DNA of 64,000 bases from Lutjanus erythropterus (GCA_020091685.1 CM034613.1:3386845-3450844); one strand, 5' to 3'; shown: positions 49,212-60,430, counted from the first letter of the stretch. Numbers and translations: made by a program. Notes: generated by a model from the sequence alone, not told the origin.

Positions 49212-49699
49212 GTGTAGACTAAGTAACAAAGCAGCAGGTTGTATTTCCACATTACCTATGTGTGTGTGTGTGTGTGTTCATGTGTGTGTGTGCACTTTGG
49301 CTCGTCCACCCTCCATTGTCTCTTTATTCACCATTCTGATTCTAGGTCAGTAGAAAGACTCCTCTATTTTTGTCCGACATAATCCCCTCTAAGAACACAC
49401 ACCCCTTGGTGTGCGCGCAGCCATGTGTGTGTGTGTGTGTGTGTGTGTTTGTATGCGTGTGTGGGCCGCAGTGTGTTAATACCTCCTGCACGTTACACAC
49501 TAATCCACTCACTGTCGGCAAGACTGTCCTACACTCCTGCCTCTTCCCCCCTTTCCCCATCTCTCACACACACACACACACACACTCACACACACATTAC
49601 GCACAGCACGCACGCTTCCATCTTGGTTGAGCCGCTCCGGGTCATACACACGTTGGATATATTTCACCCTGGGGTGTTGCGGCCTCTTTGGGAGCACCC

Positions 49700-49735
49700 A
49701 TGAGCGCAGGCATGGTGGTAGGAGCAACAGGCCAG
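49700..49735 (+). CDS. Weak candidate alternative first exon C
   Basis: The ATG has a fair context (GCACCCATGAGC) and opens 12 codons, MSAGMVVGATGQ. It ends CAG followed by GTAAGC, a good donor, again in phase 0 like exons A and B. The 350 bases upstream have scattered CpG and CA/TG repeats, which could be a leader. I do not recognise the peptide. It is short enough to arise by chance, so it is only a candidate; its merits are the strand, the phase and the donor. A transcript joining 49735 to ankyrin exon 2 would settle it. Confidence 0.22.
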
Positions 49736-50139
49736 GTAAGCTTTGATTGGCAGGCCAGCCTCATGTTCTCACTATCGACACTTTGGTTTGTGGATCCGTT
49801 CTGAGCTCAGTGTGGTTCTCATGCTGTTGTTATGTCACGGAACTGTGCTGTAAGTCGACTGATCAGTGTTTTCAAACATGTTTTAAAGTGTAACTTCTGA
49901 ATAATGGGGTGGATGTCAATTTTAAGGACAGACATCATTCAAAAGATCCCCAGATTGACTAACTGACTCAACAGCTTGTTACACTACAATCAGCCCGCTG
50001 TGTTCTGTACAAGTGCATCAACATCAACAACTACACCATCAGTATTTTCAATTCTATATCATAAACATTATTCTAAGTTTTAACTCTGCTTTGGTTTTGA
50101 CTGTAGTATAAATCTAGTTTAAAATTTCACACAAAACTA

Positions 50140-51120
50140 ATTTGATGTTGGTGCGAATTTGGTGTAAAACTTAAAATGGTGGAAAAAAAATGGTGGAAAT
50201 ATGAAATCGATATGAATCTGGTGCAACGTGGCGTACAACAAAGTTGAAATTGGTGCAAATTTAATGTGTAGAATCTGATGTGAAACAAATGTGAAGGTGA
50301 TGCATTTCTGTTCCAAAATACTGTGTAAAAGAAATTTTAAGTCAGTGCAAATTTGATGTAAAACTTGGTGCAAAACTAATTTGAAATTGGTGCAACTTTG
50401 AAGTAAATCTTGATATATAACGTATTTGGAATTGTTGCAAATTTTGTGTAAAATTGGGTGCAAAACTAATTTGAAAAAAGTGTAAATTAGGTGTAAAACT
50501 GTGCAAAACAAATCTGAATTTTATGTAAATTTATAGTGAAGCAAACATGAAATTGATGTGAATATGGTGCAACATGTGGTGTACAACAAATTTGAAATTA
50601 GTACAAATTTAATCTGCAGACTTAAGTGTAAAACAAATAATAAATTTTTGCAATTTTGCTCTAAATATGGATGTAAAAGATCAGTCAGTGCATTTTTTGT
50701 AAAACAATTGTAGGTTTTTTGTATGATTTGGTATAAAAATTCATTTGAAATTGGTGCAAAACACATGCTTTTGGTGTAAAACACATGCAAGAAAATATTA
50801 CGTAAAGTTATTAGAAAGTAAATATGAAATTGATATGGTGTGCAACACATTTGACATTGGTGTAGAATTGTGTAGCATTTGGTGTAAAACAAAGGTAAAT
50901 GCAGTTTTGCTGTGAAATTAGGTGTTAAAAAACATTAACCTGTGTATTTTGTGTAAAAATAAGTGCCGTTTTTTTGTAGAATACAGTGTAAAATTAATTT
51001 GAAATAGGTACAAATTTAGCCTAAAGTTTGCTATGAAATTAACTTGAATTAAGTTTGAATGTTGCATTTGTCAACAAAAACTAATTGTACATCAAATTTA
51101 GTATAATTAGGTGTAAAACC
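50140..51120. repeat. ~45-bp degenerate minisatellite, about 1 kb
   Basis: Repeats of AATTTGAAATTGGTGCAAATTTGGTGTAAAAC-type units (partly GGTGCAA, partly GGTGTAAAAC). On the minus strand one frame is open from 50892 to 50137 except for a single TAA at 50521-50523. That frame shows a period of about 15 residues, for example LVLHPILHKICNNSK and LVLHQVLHQICTDLK. Openness is expected when the period is a multiple of three; no expression evidence exists. Confidence 0.75.
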
Positions 51121-51124
51121 AAAC

Positions 51125-52570
51125 GGTTTGGTTGATGAAAATGGTGACTCTGTGCATATTACAAACCATGATTTGCTTCATGTCTGACAGAAGACATTTC
51201 TGTTCCTCAGACCTTTTCACTGTCACTTCCAGCTGTTAGTTTGTCCAGGACTTCAGTATTTTCACTGAGTCTTTTTGTCCGCAGCTGTGAAGCTGAAAGT
51301 CCTCTCCGTGTGGCATGGCCTGCCCTCTAATTAAACCTGTCAGTCGGGAGTGTTGTGACGGCTCGCTGTGGTCTCTCCGCTCTCTCTCAGAGGGAAACCG
51401 CTCTGCACTTCCTGGGTTTTCAGCCCCTAATCCCCCCATAACCAGGATTCCCTGCTCCATCTTTTCACACAGGATTAAAATCTGAGAGACTCATTAGCCA
51501 GACAAAAGCCAGAGGGCTAGTTAAGCAGGTCTTTGCATCAGTGTGCAGCACTTGACTTAAAGTGGCGCTCATAAAACAGCATAAACCCAACGTGACGGCA
51601 CACTAAATATTATAATCCAATCAGACATGAGCAAAACATTGGAGAGAGGGGTGCATCACATGATACTGAATGGCAAGTAAGTTTCTGATAATACAGTTGT
51701 TAATAAGCCCTGTTTCCACAGAACTACCATTACCAGGGGGCCTCGTGATTTAGAAATTACCCCCCATGTCTGTGTTTTGTGGGGGACATTCGCACAGGAT
51801 TAGCAAAGTCTGTATTTTACTTGAATTTACTGACATTATCTACCGGATGTGATGTTAAGGCTTTCTGCAAAATCAGCGTTTTAGAATCTGAGCGTCTGTT
51901 CCTCAGCAGCCACACTGATAATATAGTCCAGAGTTTTTTTGCCCACTTTATGAGTGTGTTACAAGCATAAATACACATTTGCAGCTCATTTAGATGAAGT
52001 AACAGATGCTTTATGGTTATACTTGAACATGGGAACGTAATTTTAAACAATCAATATGTCATCACTGTATTTCACACCACAGCTGCAGACTGCACATTAT
52101 GAGCCGTGATCTAATTCCATGCTTGTGCTAATAGGCCTGTAGTCAGTTCCAGGTTGTTTATAGGGCCGTGCCATGTTGTTTTACAAATGAGGGTCAGGTC
52201 AACTGCACTAATGATTTTCCAGCTCTGTTCATTCTACATAGATAACAGCACTGAGTTCTGACCAACATGTAACATGTAATCCTCATGGACAACAAAGGTC
52301 AGAATCTTGCAGGACCTTTGAGAACATCACGTTTTAAATTATTATTTGAATCGAAAACCTCTGGAATATTCAAGGCTGATCACCAGTGTGTCCTGTCAGA
52401 CTGTGAAACTACTACGTTAGCTAACATAACATTAGCTTAGCAGCCTGTCTTAACAGATGGAATATACCAGCAATTTGTCTGTATCACCACAGTTAAACAA
52501 CATTAGGCGTTTCTCAATACCAAGTACGCCAAGTTCGGACTTACAGACTTACAGAAGGAAAATGAATTGT
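51125..52570. other. Intronic DNA, no gene seen
   Basis: No exon or clear repeat recognised. Confidence 0.4.
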
Positions 52571-52574
52571 TTCG

Positions 52575-52672
52575 TGGAGTCATGAGTCATCAGTGTGAAA
52601 GTCCCAGTCAAGTCTACAGTCATCAAATTTGTTACACGAGTCCAAGTCATGTGACTTGACCCCACACCTCTA
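52575..52672 (+). mobile_element. CAAGTC-family hAT-like element, 3' end
   Basis: The piece ends GTGACTTGACCCCACACCTCTA. Reversed, this reads TAGAGGTGTGGGGTCAAGTC, which pairs with the CAGAGGTGGGACCAAGTC start of the 2339 copy, so it gives the missing right terminal repeat of the family. Confidence 0.65.
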
Positions 52673-52741
52673 CTATTTAGCATTTATCACTAAATATTAT
52701 GCAACTTAAGAATGATACTGATTTTTTTTACCTTAATCATT

Positions 52742-53070
52742 AGGGCTGTAAGAAAATATTGGAAAAAAGTATCGCAATATTATTTTTTGTGATAGCGTAT
52801 TGATTCTCAAAAACACTCTATCAGGATATTTTGATTCATACTATGAATAGCAGTGTTCTTACTGCTTCCCTGTTCTGAATACATAAAAAGTTAACTTTTT
52901 TAAATCAAATGTTATGCATATGATGGTGTGTTTTTTATATTATGACAGTTTTGTAAAATTAGATTAAAAAAAGCCATACAGCACCTTACTTACAGTATTG
53001 CAATATTTTGCAATATATTGAATCATAACCCTGTATCATGATACGTATTGTATCCCAGTAATGTAGCTGT
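52742..53070. mobile_element. Small DNA element of the AGGGCTGT...TATCATGATACG type
   Basis: Starts TTAGGGCTGTAAGAAAATATTGG and AAAGTATCGCAATATT; ends TGTATCATGATACGTATTGTATCCC. The start-end pairing is partial (CGCAATA / TATTG words). It is a family I recognise as common in fish. Confidence 0.55.
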
Positions 53071-53249
53071 CATCACCACATGTGAGCTATTTGTTGTGGT
53101 TTTGGAATATCATTTTATCATTTCATAAAAATGTAATTTATTAGCATTAAAGATGTCCACAAAACATCAAAACAACAGTTATACTGTTACCTACCTAACC
53201 TCTCCTCCCAGACAATTCTGTCTCAAACACTACATTTGAAAAGATGCTA

Positions 53250-53275
53250 TTGGCTGCATTATGGGAAATGTAGGA
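53250..53275 (-). promoter_or_regulatory. ZNF143-like motif
   Basis: The minus strand reads CCTACATTTCCCATAATGC, close to the ACTACA-TTCCCA-ATGC consensus. Related TTCCCAGCATGC words occur inside the tandem repeat at 60602-60620. Confidence 0.25.
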
Positions 53276-53542
53276 TCCAGTGTTTTGGAGCTTGACCCAC
53301 AGGACTTAAAGTTGAGTTGTAGGTGTTCTGCAGTTGTTGGTTTCAGTTGCTTTTAACAGGCATGTAACTGCTTTGTGTCTTACTTTTGTTGTTTTGTTGT
53401 TATTTATACTTGAGATGGTTAGTTAGTAATACTTCAACTTAAATAATGTGCGATTCTTCTAGTATATCCAGCAGTGCTCCTGTTGTATTGAGTAAAAACA
53501 CTCCACCTATGGGCAGTTTGGTAGATGTGTATAACCATGAGT

Positions 53543-53543
53543 A

Positions 53544-53577
<34 letters not shown>

Positions 53578-53588
53578 TGTGTGTGTGT
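53543..53588. repeat. (TG)n microsatellite
   Basis: About 23 units with one AT interruption; another TG run follows at 53677-53700. Confidence 0.95.
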
Positions 53589-53821
53589 AGAGGACTATTC
53601 TCCATTTAAGTTGTATTATTTGCACGTAGCCCTCTAATGTCAAATGAGAGCAGAAACTGGGACGTGCTGAACATGTGTGAGTGTGTGTGTGTGTGTGTGT
53701 AAAAATGAATAATGCGTGAAGCAGCGATGGATGATGTCATCAAGGCCTCAGGGGAATTCTGGGACGGCTCATTTGGCTCGGTCGGGCGGGGCGCTGATGA
53801 ATCGACTCCACCATCACGCCT

Positions 53822-53822
<1 letters not shown>

Positions 53823-53860
<38 letters not shown>
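53823..53860. repeat. (CT)19 microsatellite
   Basis: Pure pyrimidine dinucleotide run. Confidence 0.95.
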
Positions 53861-53864
<4 letters not shown>

Positions 53865-54004
53865 CACTCCCTCGCCCTTTTGTGTCCACTATCAGTAGAG
53901 ATGAGGACAACTGATTGTCCATTTCATGACATTTGACATTCAGGAGTGCCTTCTGTATCACACACACACAATCACACACACGCAACTCTCATTTTTCATT
54001 GTGC

Positions 54005-54026
54005 GTGTGTGTGTGTGTGTGTGTGT
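54005..54026. repeat. (GT)n microsatellite
   Basis: Eleven pure units. Confidence 0.9.
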
Positions 54027-54756
54027 CAGTATGTGAGCTCATTAGGTGGGGAAAGATAGTACTAATGAAACCCAGGGGACTGTGTTATCCAACACACGCG
54101 CACACTCACCCCATGGAGAGCCTCTTCTCTACCTTCCCTTGCCTCACTGTCGCCGTTGACTACGCCCCACACCCTTGTTGCTAGGCGATGGACGATGGAA
54201 AGCAGCCGCTGTTACCGTGAGGCTGTTCTTGCTATGTTGGCACTGATTATCAAGTCTAACAAAAGAATTAAAAATGTAGAACAAAATGCTGCACCTACCC
54301 CATTTAAAATCACATGTATCTTCTTTGATAGAGAGCTGAGACTCGACAGTGTCAGCCATCATGATGTGTTTACAGCTCCTAATATCATTACCATTGTAAC
54401 AAACACATTGACATTAAAGGGATTGATTTTGCAGTTTCTTTTCTAGAACTGTAAAGTTGCATTAATCAGTATTTTTGAAAGTAACAATTAAACTCAAGTA
54501 GTGACACACCCACAGAGAACTTTCAGCAGCTCCTCTCAGCCCTATGGAGCTTTTTAGCCTCTTGTAGCTCCTTGTTTTGTTTCTTACAGCCCACAACTTC
54601 ACTGCTTTGCGAAACTCACGACGCTCTCGTCTAGCAGGCAGATGTTGTGATTGTGTAATGGACTAAACACATTCTTCATGTTAGAAAAGAGTTGCTGAAA
54701 ACATGTGAAAAGGGTTAAACTCTTGTTCATAATTCCTGTGTTTAGGATTTTTTTGG

Positions 54757-55215
54757 GTGGACCTGAAACATGGCTCAGTGATGTTCCGGAGCCATGGTCC
54801 ACCAACACTATATAAGCCACACGAAATGACATGTGAACAACGCATCGTCACCCTCCCTAGTGGTCGGTTAGGAGCGAAACTTGAGCGACTCTCTCAGTCC
54901 AAATCAGCCCAGCAGTTCACTTCAGCTCACTTCAGTTCCAACAACCAGACACAGAAGAAAACAAAAACGTCCTGTCATTGTTCTCTGGCTCTGGTGGCTC
55001 AAACACGTCCATGTTTCAGGTGGTTTCAGGTCGCAGTGGTGTTTGACACTGAGACAGTGGAGCAGACACTCCTCCAGTGTTTCAAACCAAGCTGCTCATT
55101 TTTTCATGATTTTGAGACCTAATTTCATATTCTACATGATTTCTTTGTCTGGGCAGTTAATAACACATGATTCTGTGGTGTGACAAACTCATAACACACA
55201 TTTGTTGTTGCTTTA
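54757..55215 (+). repeat. Dispersed element, forward copy of the 44 kb family
   Basis: Begins GACCTGAAACATGGCTCAG, has CACTATATAAGCC at about 54807, an extra block with CTCCCTAGTGGTCGGTTAGG absent from the 44090 copy, then CAGTTCACTTCAGCTCACTTC, TCTGGCTCTGGTGGCTC and a tail with GTGGTGTGACAAACTC. The 121-codon frame shares SHGPPTLYK and FSSNN with frames on the other copy, but only because the DNA is shared. Confidence 0.65.
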
Positions 55216-55274
55216 CACAATTTTTAAAGGATCTGCTGATAACATCTTGGTGTCAGATACCACAGGCCACATGA

Positions 55275-55515
55275 AGGCCCTTTTCCACTAAAGTATCTCT
55301 GGTTCTTGGAACCTTGTTGTTACAGTGAACCAGCCTGCATTTCCACCAGTTTTGAGCAGAATTATCGCAATTAAGGACGTCATCAGCAACGCACAACAAC
55401 CTGTAGAATACGACATGCTGACAAAGGAAAAACTGATGTTTTTGATTCTAGCTGGGAACCAACTTTCTGGGTTCTGAACCAGTTATTTTTTTTGTGGAAA
55501 TTATCCGAGCATTAG
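55275..55515. repeat. Dispersed element, CCTTTTCCAC...GGTTCC family, copy 3
   Basis: Starts GGCCCTTTTCCACTAAAG and has GGTTCTTGGAACC and GGGAACCAACTTTC, ending GGTTCTGAACCAG. It parallels 4797-5060. Confidence 0.5.
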
Positions 55516-55647
55516 ATGCTTGAACCAGAATGGAGACATGTTGTTAGAAATGACCTATCGGAGGTCTTGTGGAGTCCACACCTCAGGTCAGTGCTGTTTT
55601 TGGTGGCACGAGGGCAGCTGGTTTTAATGTTGACTGTTGGATTTCTT

Positions 55648-55661
55648 CCACAAGAGGGCAG
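55648..55661 (+). promoter_or_regulatory. Candidate CTCF site
   Basis: CCACAAGAGGGCAG matches the CTCF core at all but one position and continues TGTGC. It is the best such motif in the window. Confidence 0.4.
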
Positions 55662-56173
55662 TGTGCAGAAACACTGATCATTAAAACTTCAAATACAAAA
55701 GAGCTTAAAGCTCAGTGATTTCAACTGGAGACAATTACATTCTAAAAATCAGAGGAATGTCCTTTATTATAAGTGCTGTTCAGTGCAAAATATTGTCATC
55801 TTGAATACAATAGCTGCAACAGCACCATTATCATCTGTGTCAACAACACAAGAGGGAATCATCCTGTCATATAATCACTGACACATTAAGTGATATTGCA
55901 TTTGGAGCTGTAACATGAAGCCTGGTCACAGTGAGCTCTATTTGTCCCTCGGGTTCCATCGCACAATTGGAAGAAGCCGGAGCCGCTGAGGAGCTAAATT
56001 GCTCCATTGTTGTGTGTGTATACGCTATCTGGCTAGCAGCACATTGACACACATTACAGCTCAATCTGAGCAGCATCAGCAGAGCAGTCATTTGGTTGTT
56101 TTGGCAGAGTGATAAATTAAAGACCCCTCCCTGCAGGGCCTCTGAACAACACACCCACTAATATGCATACAAA

Positions 56174-56175
<2 letters not shown>

Positions 56176-56259
<84 letters not shown>

Positions 56260-56262
56260 ACT
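56176..56262. repeat. (CA)n microsatellite, longest in the window
   Basis: About 38 pure units to 56252, then one AAAC and more CA. Confidence 0.95.
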
Positions 56263-57227
56263 CTGGATGGTTTGGATCCCCCTGTGTTAGCATGTCAGAG
56301 GTGAGGGATTGTGTTTAAATGGAAACACTCTACATGTGACATATGTCTGTAATGACTTTAAAATGAACATTTTGACAGACAGCAGCTCTGTGAGAATAAA
56401 TGTGTTAATAACGGTGGATGCTCGTGTTGGAGAGGCGAAGGTTTGAGGCGCCTCTTTGTCTGCTCTGCGCCCGAGGGACACCCCCCAGAAGGACGCCCAT
56501 GTCCTGGAAAGCAGGCCCCTGTGGATGGTTGGAGGGATGTTTGTGTCGTGTGAGGCGTCTCTGTGTCTGCTGCATGAGTTCATCTGAGGCGTGAAGACGA
56601 GTAAACACCTGAAAGTGTCAACATCTTCTATTATGTTGATGACAGCGGCTTTGCGGCGCTGATGATAAAAGTGTGAAAGATATTATTAAGATTAAGTTTA
56701 TTACGACATTGGTTTCATTTAGTTTTGGTCAGTGGTTTTATCTGTTTTTGTCACTAAAATAATCCAATAGGACAAGAAACACCTGCCTGATCTTTCTGCA
56801 GTCGTCCACTCACTTCTTGTCGCTGACCTCTGACCTGTTCCCAGTGGATGCTGTTGTAGGTTTTGGTCTGGTGCTCACAGACGCCCATGTTGTCTGTTTC
56901 TGGTGTCTTGGTGTTTATTCAGTGAGAGTGACCTTGTCGCTATTTCCCACATTTCCCATCATGCATTTCATGCATGATAATAAAATAGCTGCAGTGCTGG
57001 ACTGAGTAGTTTGTTACGTTTGCTGTTTTATGCTCCAGAATGAAAACATTACTTTGTGTTTTAGTGATGGTTAATGTTTGTTTAATGTCAGTTTTGTGCA
57101 GTTTTTTTTGTCTGTGATGTGTCACTGTATTGTGTTACTTTGTTCTCAGTTATATATTTTTTCAAGTTTGGATGCAGGTTCATATTGTATGTTCATCACA
57201 AGTCATCCAGCTGATGATAACCAAATG

Positions 57228-57256
57228 TTTCTGTCTTTCTTGTCTTCCAGGTAAGT
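57228..57256 (+). promoter_or_regulatory. ank2: Candidate recursive splice site (adjacent 3' and 5' splice sites)
   Basis: A pyrimidine-rich run ends TCTTCCAG at 57250 and is followed directly by GTAAGTTC, giving a zero-length junction CAG|GTAAGT. A branch-point-like TGATAAC at 57215-57221 puts its A 30 bases upstream of the AG. This matches the ratchet-point consensus of recursive splicing, in which a long intron is removed in steps. The site sits 43.9 kb downstream of exon A on the gene strand. Vertebrate recursive sites are known in long neuronal genes, and I recall ANK3 among them. The motif is seen directly; use is inferred. Confidence 0.55.
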
Positions 57257-57310
57257 TCCTCTGGACAGGGAGACACGATGAGACGGGGTCTTGTTTTTGG
57301 TGTTTTTGAG
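57251..57310 (+). other. Possible recursive-splice exon or cassette exon
   Basis: Sixty bases start at the recursive-site GTAAGT and end GAG before GTGTGT, a moderate donor. Read in phase 0 from exon A they give 20 codons without a stop, starting VSSSGQGDTM. In reported vertebrate cases the stretch after a recursive site is defined as an exon before being removed, and its inclusion usually introduces a stop; here this donor would not. The donor is weak and other GT sites nearby may be used. Confidence 0.25.
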
Positions 57311-57412
57311 GTGTGTCCTGCAGCGTCTCTGCTACAGGACACAGCTGCAGCTGCTCCGATCGTTGTATTGATTTCAACACTTGGATGAACACATCTTCAG
57401 CTGAGTAGTGAA

Positions 57413-57415
<3 letters not shown>

Positions 57416-57460
<45 letters not shown>

Positions 57461-57472
57461 GTGTGTGTGTGT
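57416..57472. repeat. (GT)n microsatellite
   Basis: About 28 units with one CG interruption, 105 bases after the possible recursive exon. Such TG tracts next to splice sites can bind TDP-43 or CELF proteins; relevance here is speculative. Confidence 0.95.
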
Positions 57473-58229
57473 ATGATTGCTGCACAGTTGTTGTTGAGAC
57501 ACCCAGATGGCTCCTGGAGCTAATCCATTACTACTGTCATCATAAACTCAAATCTTTTGTTTATTGTCACATTAGCAGTGATCACACTTATGTATTACAC
57601 ACATTCTTGCCCACACTCTACAGAATTTTTGCTCAAAAAAACAAAACAAAACACAACCTGAGCTACAAAACAAAAGTTTTCACGACATGCTTTGGGTTCA
57701 GAATGTGTTTAAATGATCTTTTGAAAGCAGCGGTACGAGTGACCCGCTAACACGCTGACATGTTTTCTCCTGAGCGCCTGAACCAATTACCTGAGCTAAC
57801 TAACCCTGAGCCCGAGAGGCTCAGAGGTCACGGCTCTGTCAGGGACACGCACCTCCAGATACGCCATTGTGCGTTCAGGTTGAGGTTGTAAAGCCCAGTT
57901 TTATTGAGGATTGCTGGAGAAGGTAGAAGCAGCTGGAGGTCCCTGTAATCTCTGAGACCCTCAGCCGATTACTGATATAATACACACTGACTCTGTTAGT
58001 GAAGATCTGGACCAGATTAGTGAGCAGGCAGACTTACTGCAGGCACCTGCTTTTCTGCTTCTTCTGGAGGTTAAACTCAGACCTGCACTGACAAAGCAAA
58101 ACACACACAAACAGTACAGTATGATTGTCATTGGACATTTGATTGTGAGTTTTGTCTTTTAAGCAAAACGAAAAAGCTTCAAATCATCTCCGGGGGAAGA
58201 AGAAGCTTCTGTCAGGAAGAAAAATGCAC

Positions 58230-58500
58230 AAAATACTTTGAGTCCCCATTTTTATTAAATGTATCTGTAATCTGATTACATCATTTTTATCTGTAACTGT
58301 AATGGAATACTGTTTTTTGTATCCAGATTACATCATCATCTTGCATGTAACATATTTACTAATATGTACCATATTAGGCTGAGCAGTTTCATCATATTTT
58401 ATACCGACAATCTAAAAGTAACAGAAGGTAATCAAGTTGTATTACTGACTACATTTTTGAACAGGTACTTAGTAACTGTATCAGAATAGATTTCTCCTGT
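58230..58500 (-). repeat. Dispersed repeat with TAATCTGATTAC motifs
   Basis: Rich in ATCTGTAATCTGATTAC and CAGATTACATCAT words; the reverse relation of the fragment at 1055-1260. Confidence 0.45.
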
Positions 58501-58954
58501 ATTTTCTCAGCCGTGTTTCTACAGACTTTATGCAGACTCAGGGAAGCTGTTTTTAAAGTAGTTCAACTACAGCAAAGCTACACTCAGGAGAAATCTAGGT
58601 GGGCTAACTAAAGCTACTTAGAAAAAGTAGTTCGAAGGTAATTTGCAAGAAATAATCAAATTGACCATGTGTACATGTTATACAAAACTATAACAAAATA
58701 TGATACAAAAAAAATCACATGGCAGCAAAAAATGAACTCAGCTGAGTTTGTTGCAAAAAGCCTTGATGGAACACCTCAAAGACTTAAACCTGTCCTACAA
58801 AACAACCCCACCTGTGTCACTGTTGTCAAGCTAGATAACCAGGATTACAGAGAATTGGACCCAAACGCAGACAGGAGGAAGTTCAAAATGCTTAAATGTG
58901 AAAAGTAGCCTAAATGTTCAACAGCCTTACAAATCCAAAGGAGCGTAGGCAGGG

Positions 58955-59105
58955 TTGGAAAGTAGCACCCGCCACCAGCCAAATGCTGGTAAATTATTCA
59001 ATTGGCTGGAAGATTTCAGACACAAATAATGATTTCCTATAGAGCGGCTGGTGAATTTGGATGTTTTTCTGTCAGTGGCTGGTAGACGTTCACATTATAA
59101 AAAGT
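58955..59105. repeat. Fragment with CCAGCC / GGCTGG motifs
   Basis: CCACCAGCCAAATGCTGG, ATTGGCTGGAAG and GGCTGGTAGACG occur within 130 bases, as in a known type of fish dispersed repeat. Class unknown. Confidence 0.35.
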
Positions 59106-59109
59106 TACT

Positions 59110-60425
59110 TTGCAACCCTGAATGTAGGCAACAAATATCCAAGATACACAAGGAAGACAAAGAGGCCTGCTGTTTGAAATGCTTTGATATGGTTTTTAAG
59201 GTGACAGATAGGTGGTGTTTAATTGTAGGTTTGGTTACCATTTTCTGAATGCTTGACATATAGACAAAGACAAACTGGTCACTAAGGAGGGAAAGACACA
59301 AGACTAAATACACAAGGAGACCAATCACGGGAAGGTGAAAACAAATCTGATAACACAAAAAGGAGGGAAAAAAGATGGACAGGAAGTAAAGCTACAGAAA
59401 CAAGAGGGAAGGCAAGAACTTTCAAACTGCTTACAATTCATGTCCATACTGTTCACAGCCTGTAACAAGTCGTCACAAGAAGGCAAATGTTTTCTAGGGT
59501 GTTATTTTGTGTTATATGATTCTCCTAATTGTAGGATGGACTTTCATTTTCTGTGCATGCTTTTCTATCACATGTTGATGAAGAAGACCTTGAAATTCAG
59601 TCTCTTTGGAGGGTCATGATATTTGTTTTGCTCCTTTTGTCCTGCTCTCTGCTGGCGTTGGATATTCTCACGATCCTGAACTTGTTTTCAGCTGTAATGC
59701 TGGGTCAGGCCATGAGGTGGCACCATGGTACTAAAAAGCAAAAGGGGTGAGGCCTTGGAAAAGAGAAACATTGCAGTCGACGTCTTCACAGAGTGTTTGG
59801 CGAATGCGTGGATGTTATAGATGAAAGGGTGTGATGTAGTGCTGGATAAATAATGTGTGTAAATATTTGTTTGATTCATGTGAGCAGATGATTGTTGGCT
59901 TTTTGCGCTTCACGTTTGTCTTAAAAGCTGCCTGAGCTGAAACACTGATGCTCATAATGCCAGTGAAGACAGTACCTCTGCATTCCTCTATAGTGCGTCT
60001 TGATCAGGATTGTTTAGCGCTACAAATACTGTGTGGTCGTACTGGTGAGGTTTCCTTTGCTGCCCTTCAGTGGTGCTTAAAATCACATGTGCAGCTTTGT
60101 CATTTCAGCACCATGGACAGAGATTGTAAGCCCTGGTCCTTCTGTCTCTGTCTTATAATACAGGATGTATTGTGTTGTGATAGAGGTCATGGTACATTTG
60201 ATGTCAGCTCATGGTGCCTTTACTGTGTCATGAAATCTACAGTCAATATAGCTGTTTTTTTAAAAAGTAATTTGACAGTGACAATACATGAAGGCCATGT
60301 TACATTTGAATAAAAATGCACTCAAGGTTATGAATACAGGACTTCTAGTCATGACTAATTTGCAGTCCTTGGACCTGGTGAGGCATTTAAGGACTACAAT
60401 ACAGTTTATAACACACTAGTCACTG
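59110..60425. other. Intronic DNA, no gene seen
   Basis: Frames at 59335-59619 and 59948-60313 have no recognisable domain and no splice-site support. Confidence 0.35.
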
Positions 60426-60430
60426 ACTGA

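Noticed and set aside
49342-49727. Several overlapping frames of HTHTHT/CVCVCV type
   Set aside because: They are translations of CA/TG microsatellites.
54757-55122. 121-codon frame sharing SHGPPTLYK with a frame at 44375-44596
   Set aside because: Similarity reflects two copies of a dispersed DNA repeat; frames shift between copies and no protein family is recognised.
58669-58908. 79-codon frame with balanced composition (AEFVAKSLDGTPQRLKPVL...)
   Set aside because: It has a more protein-like composition than its neighbours, but is bordered by dispersed repeats, has no splice-site support and matches no family I know.
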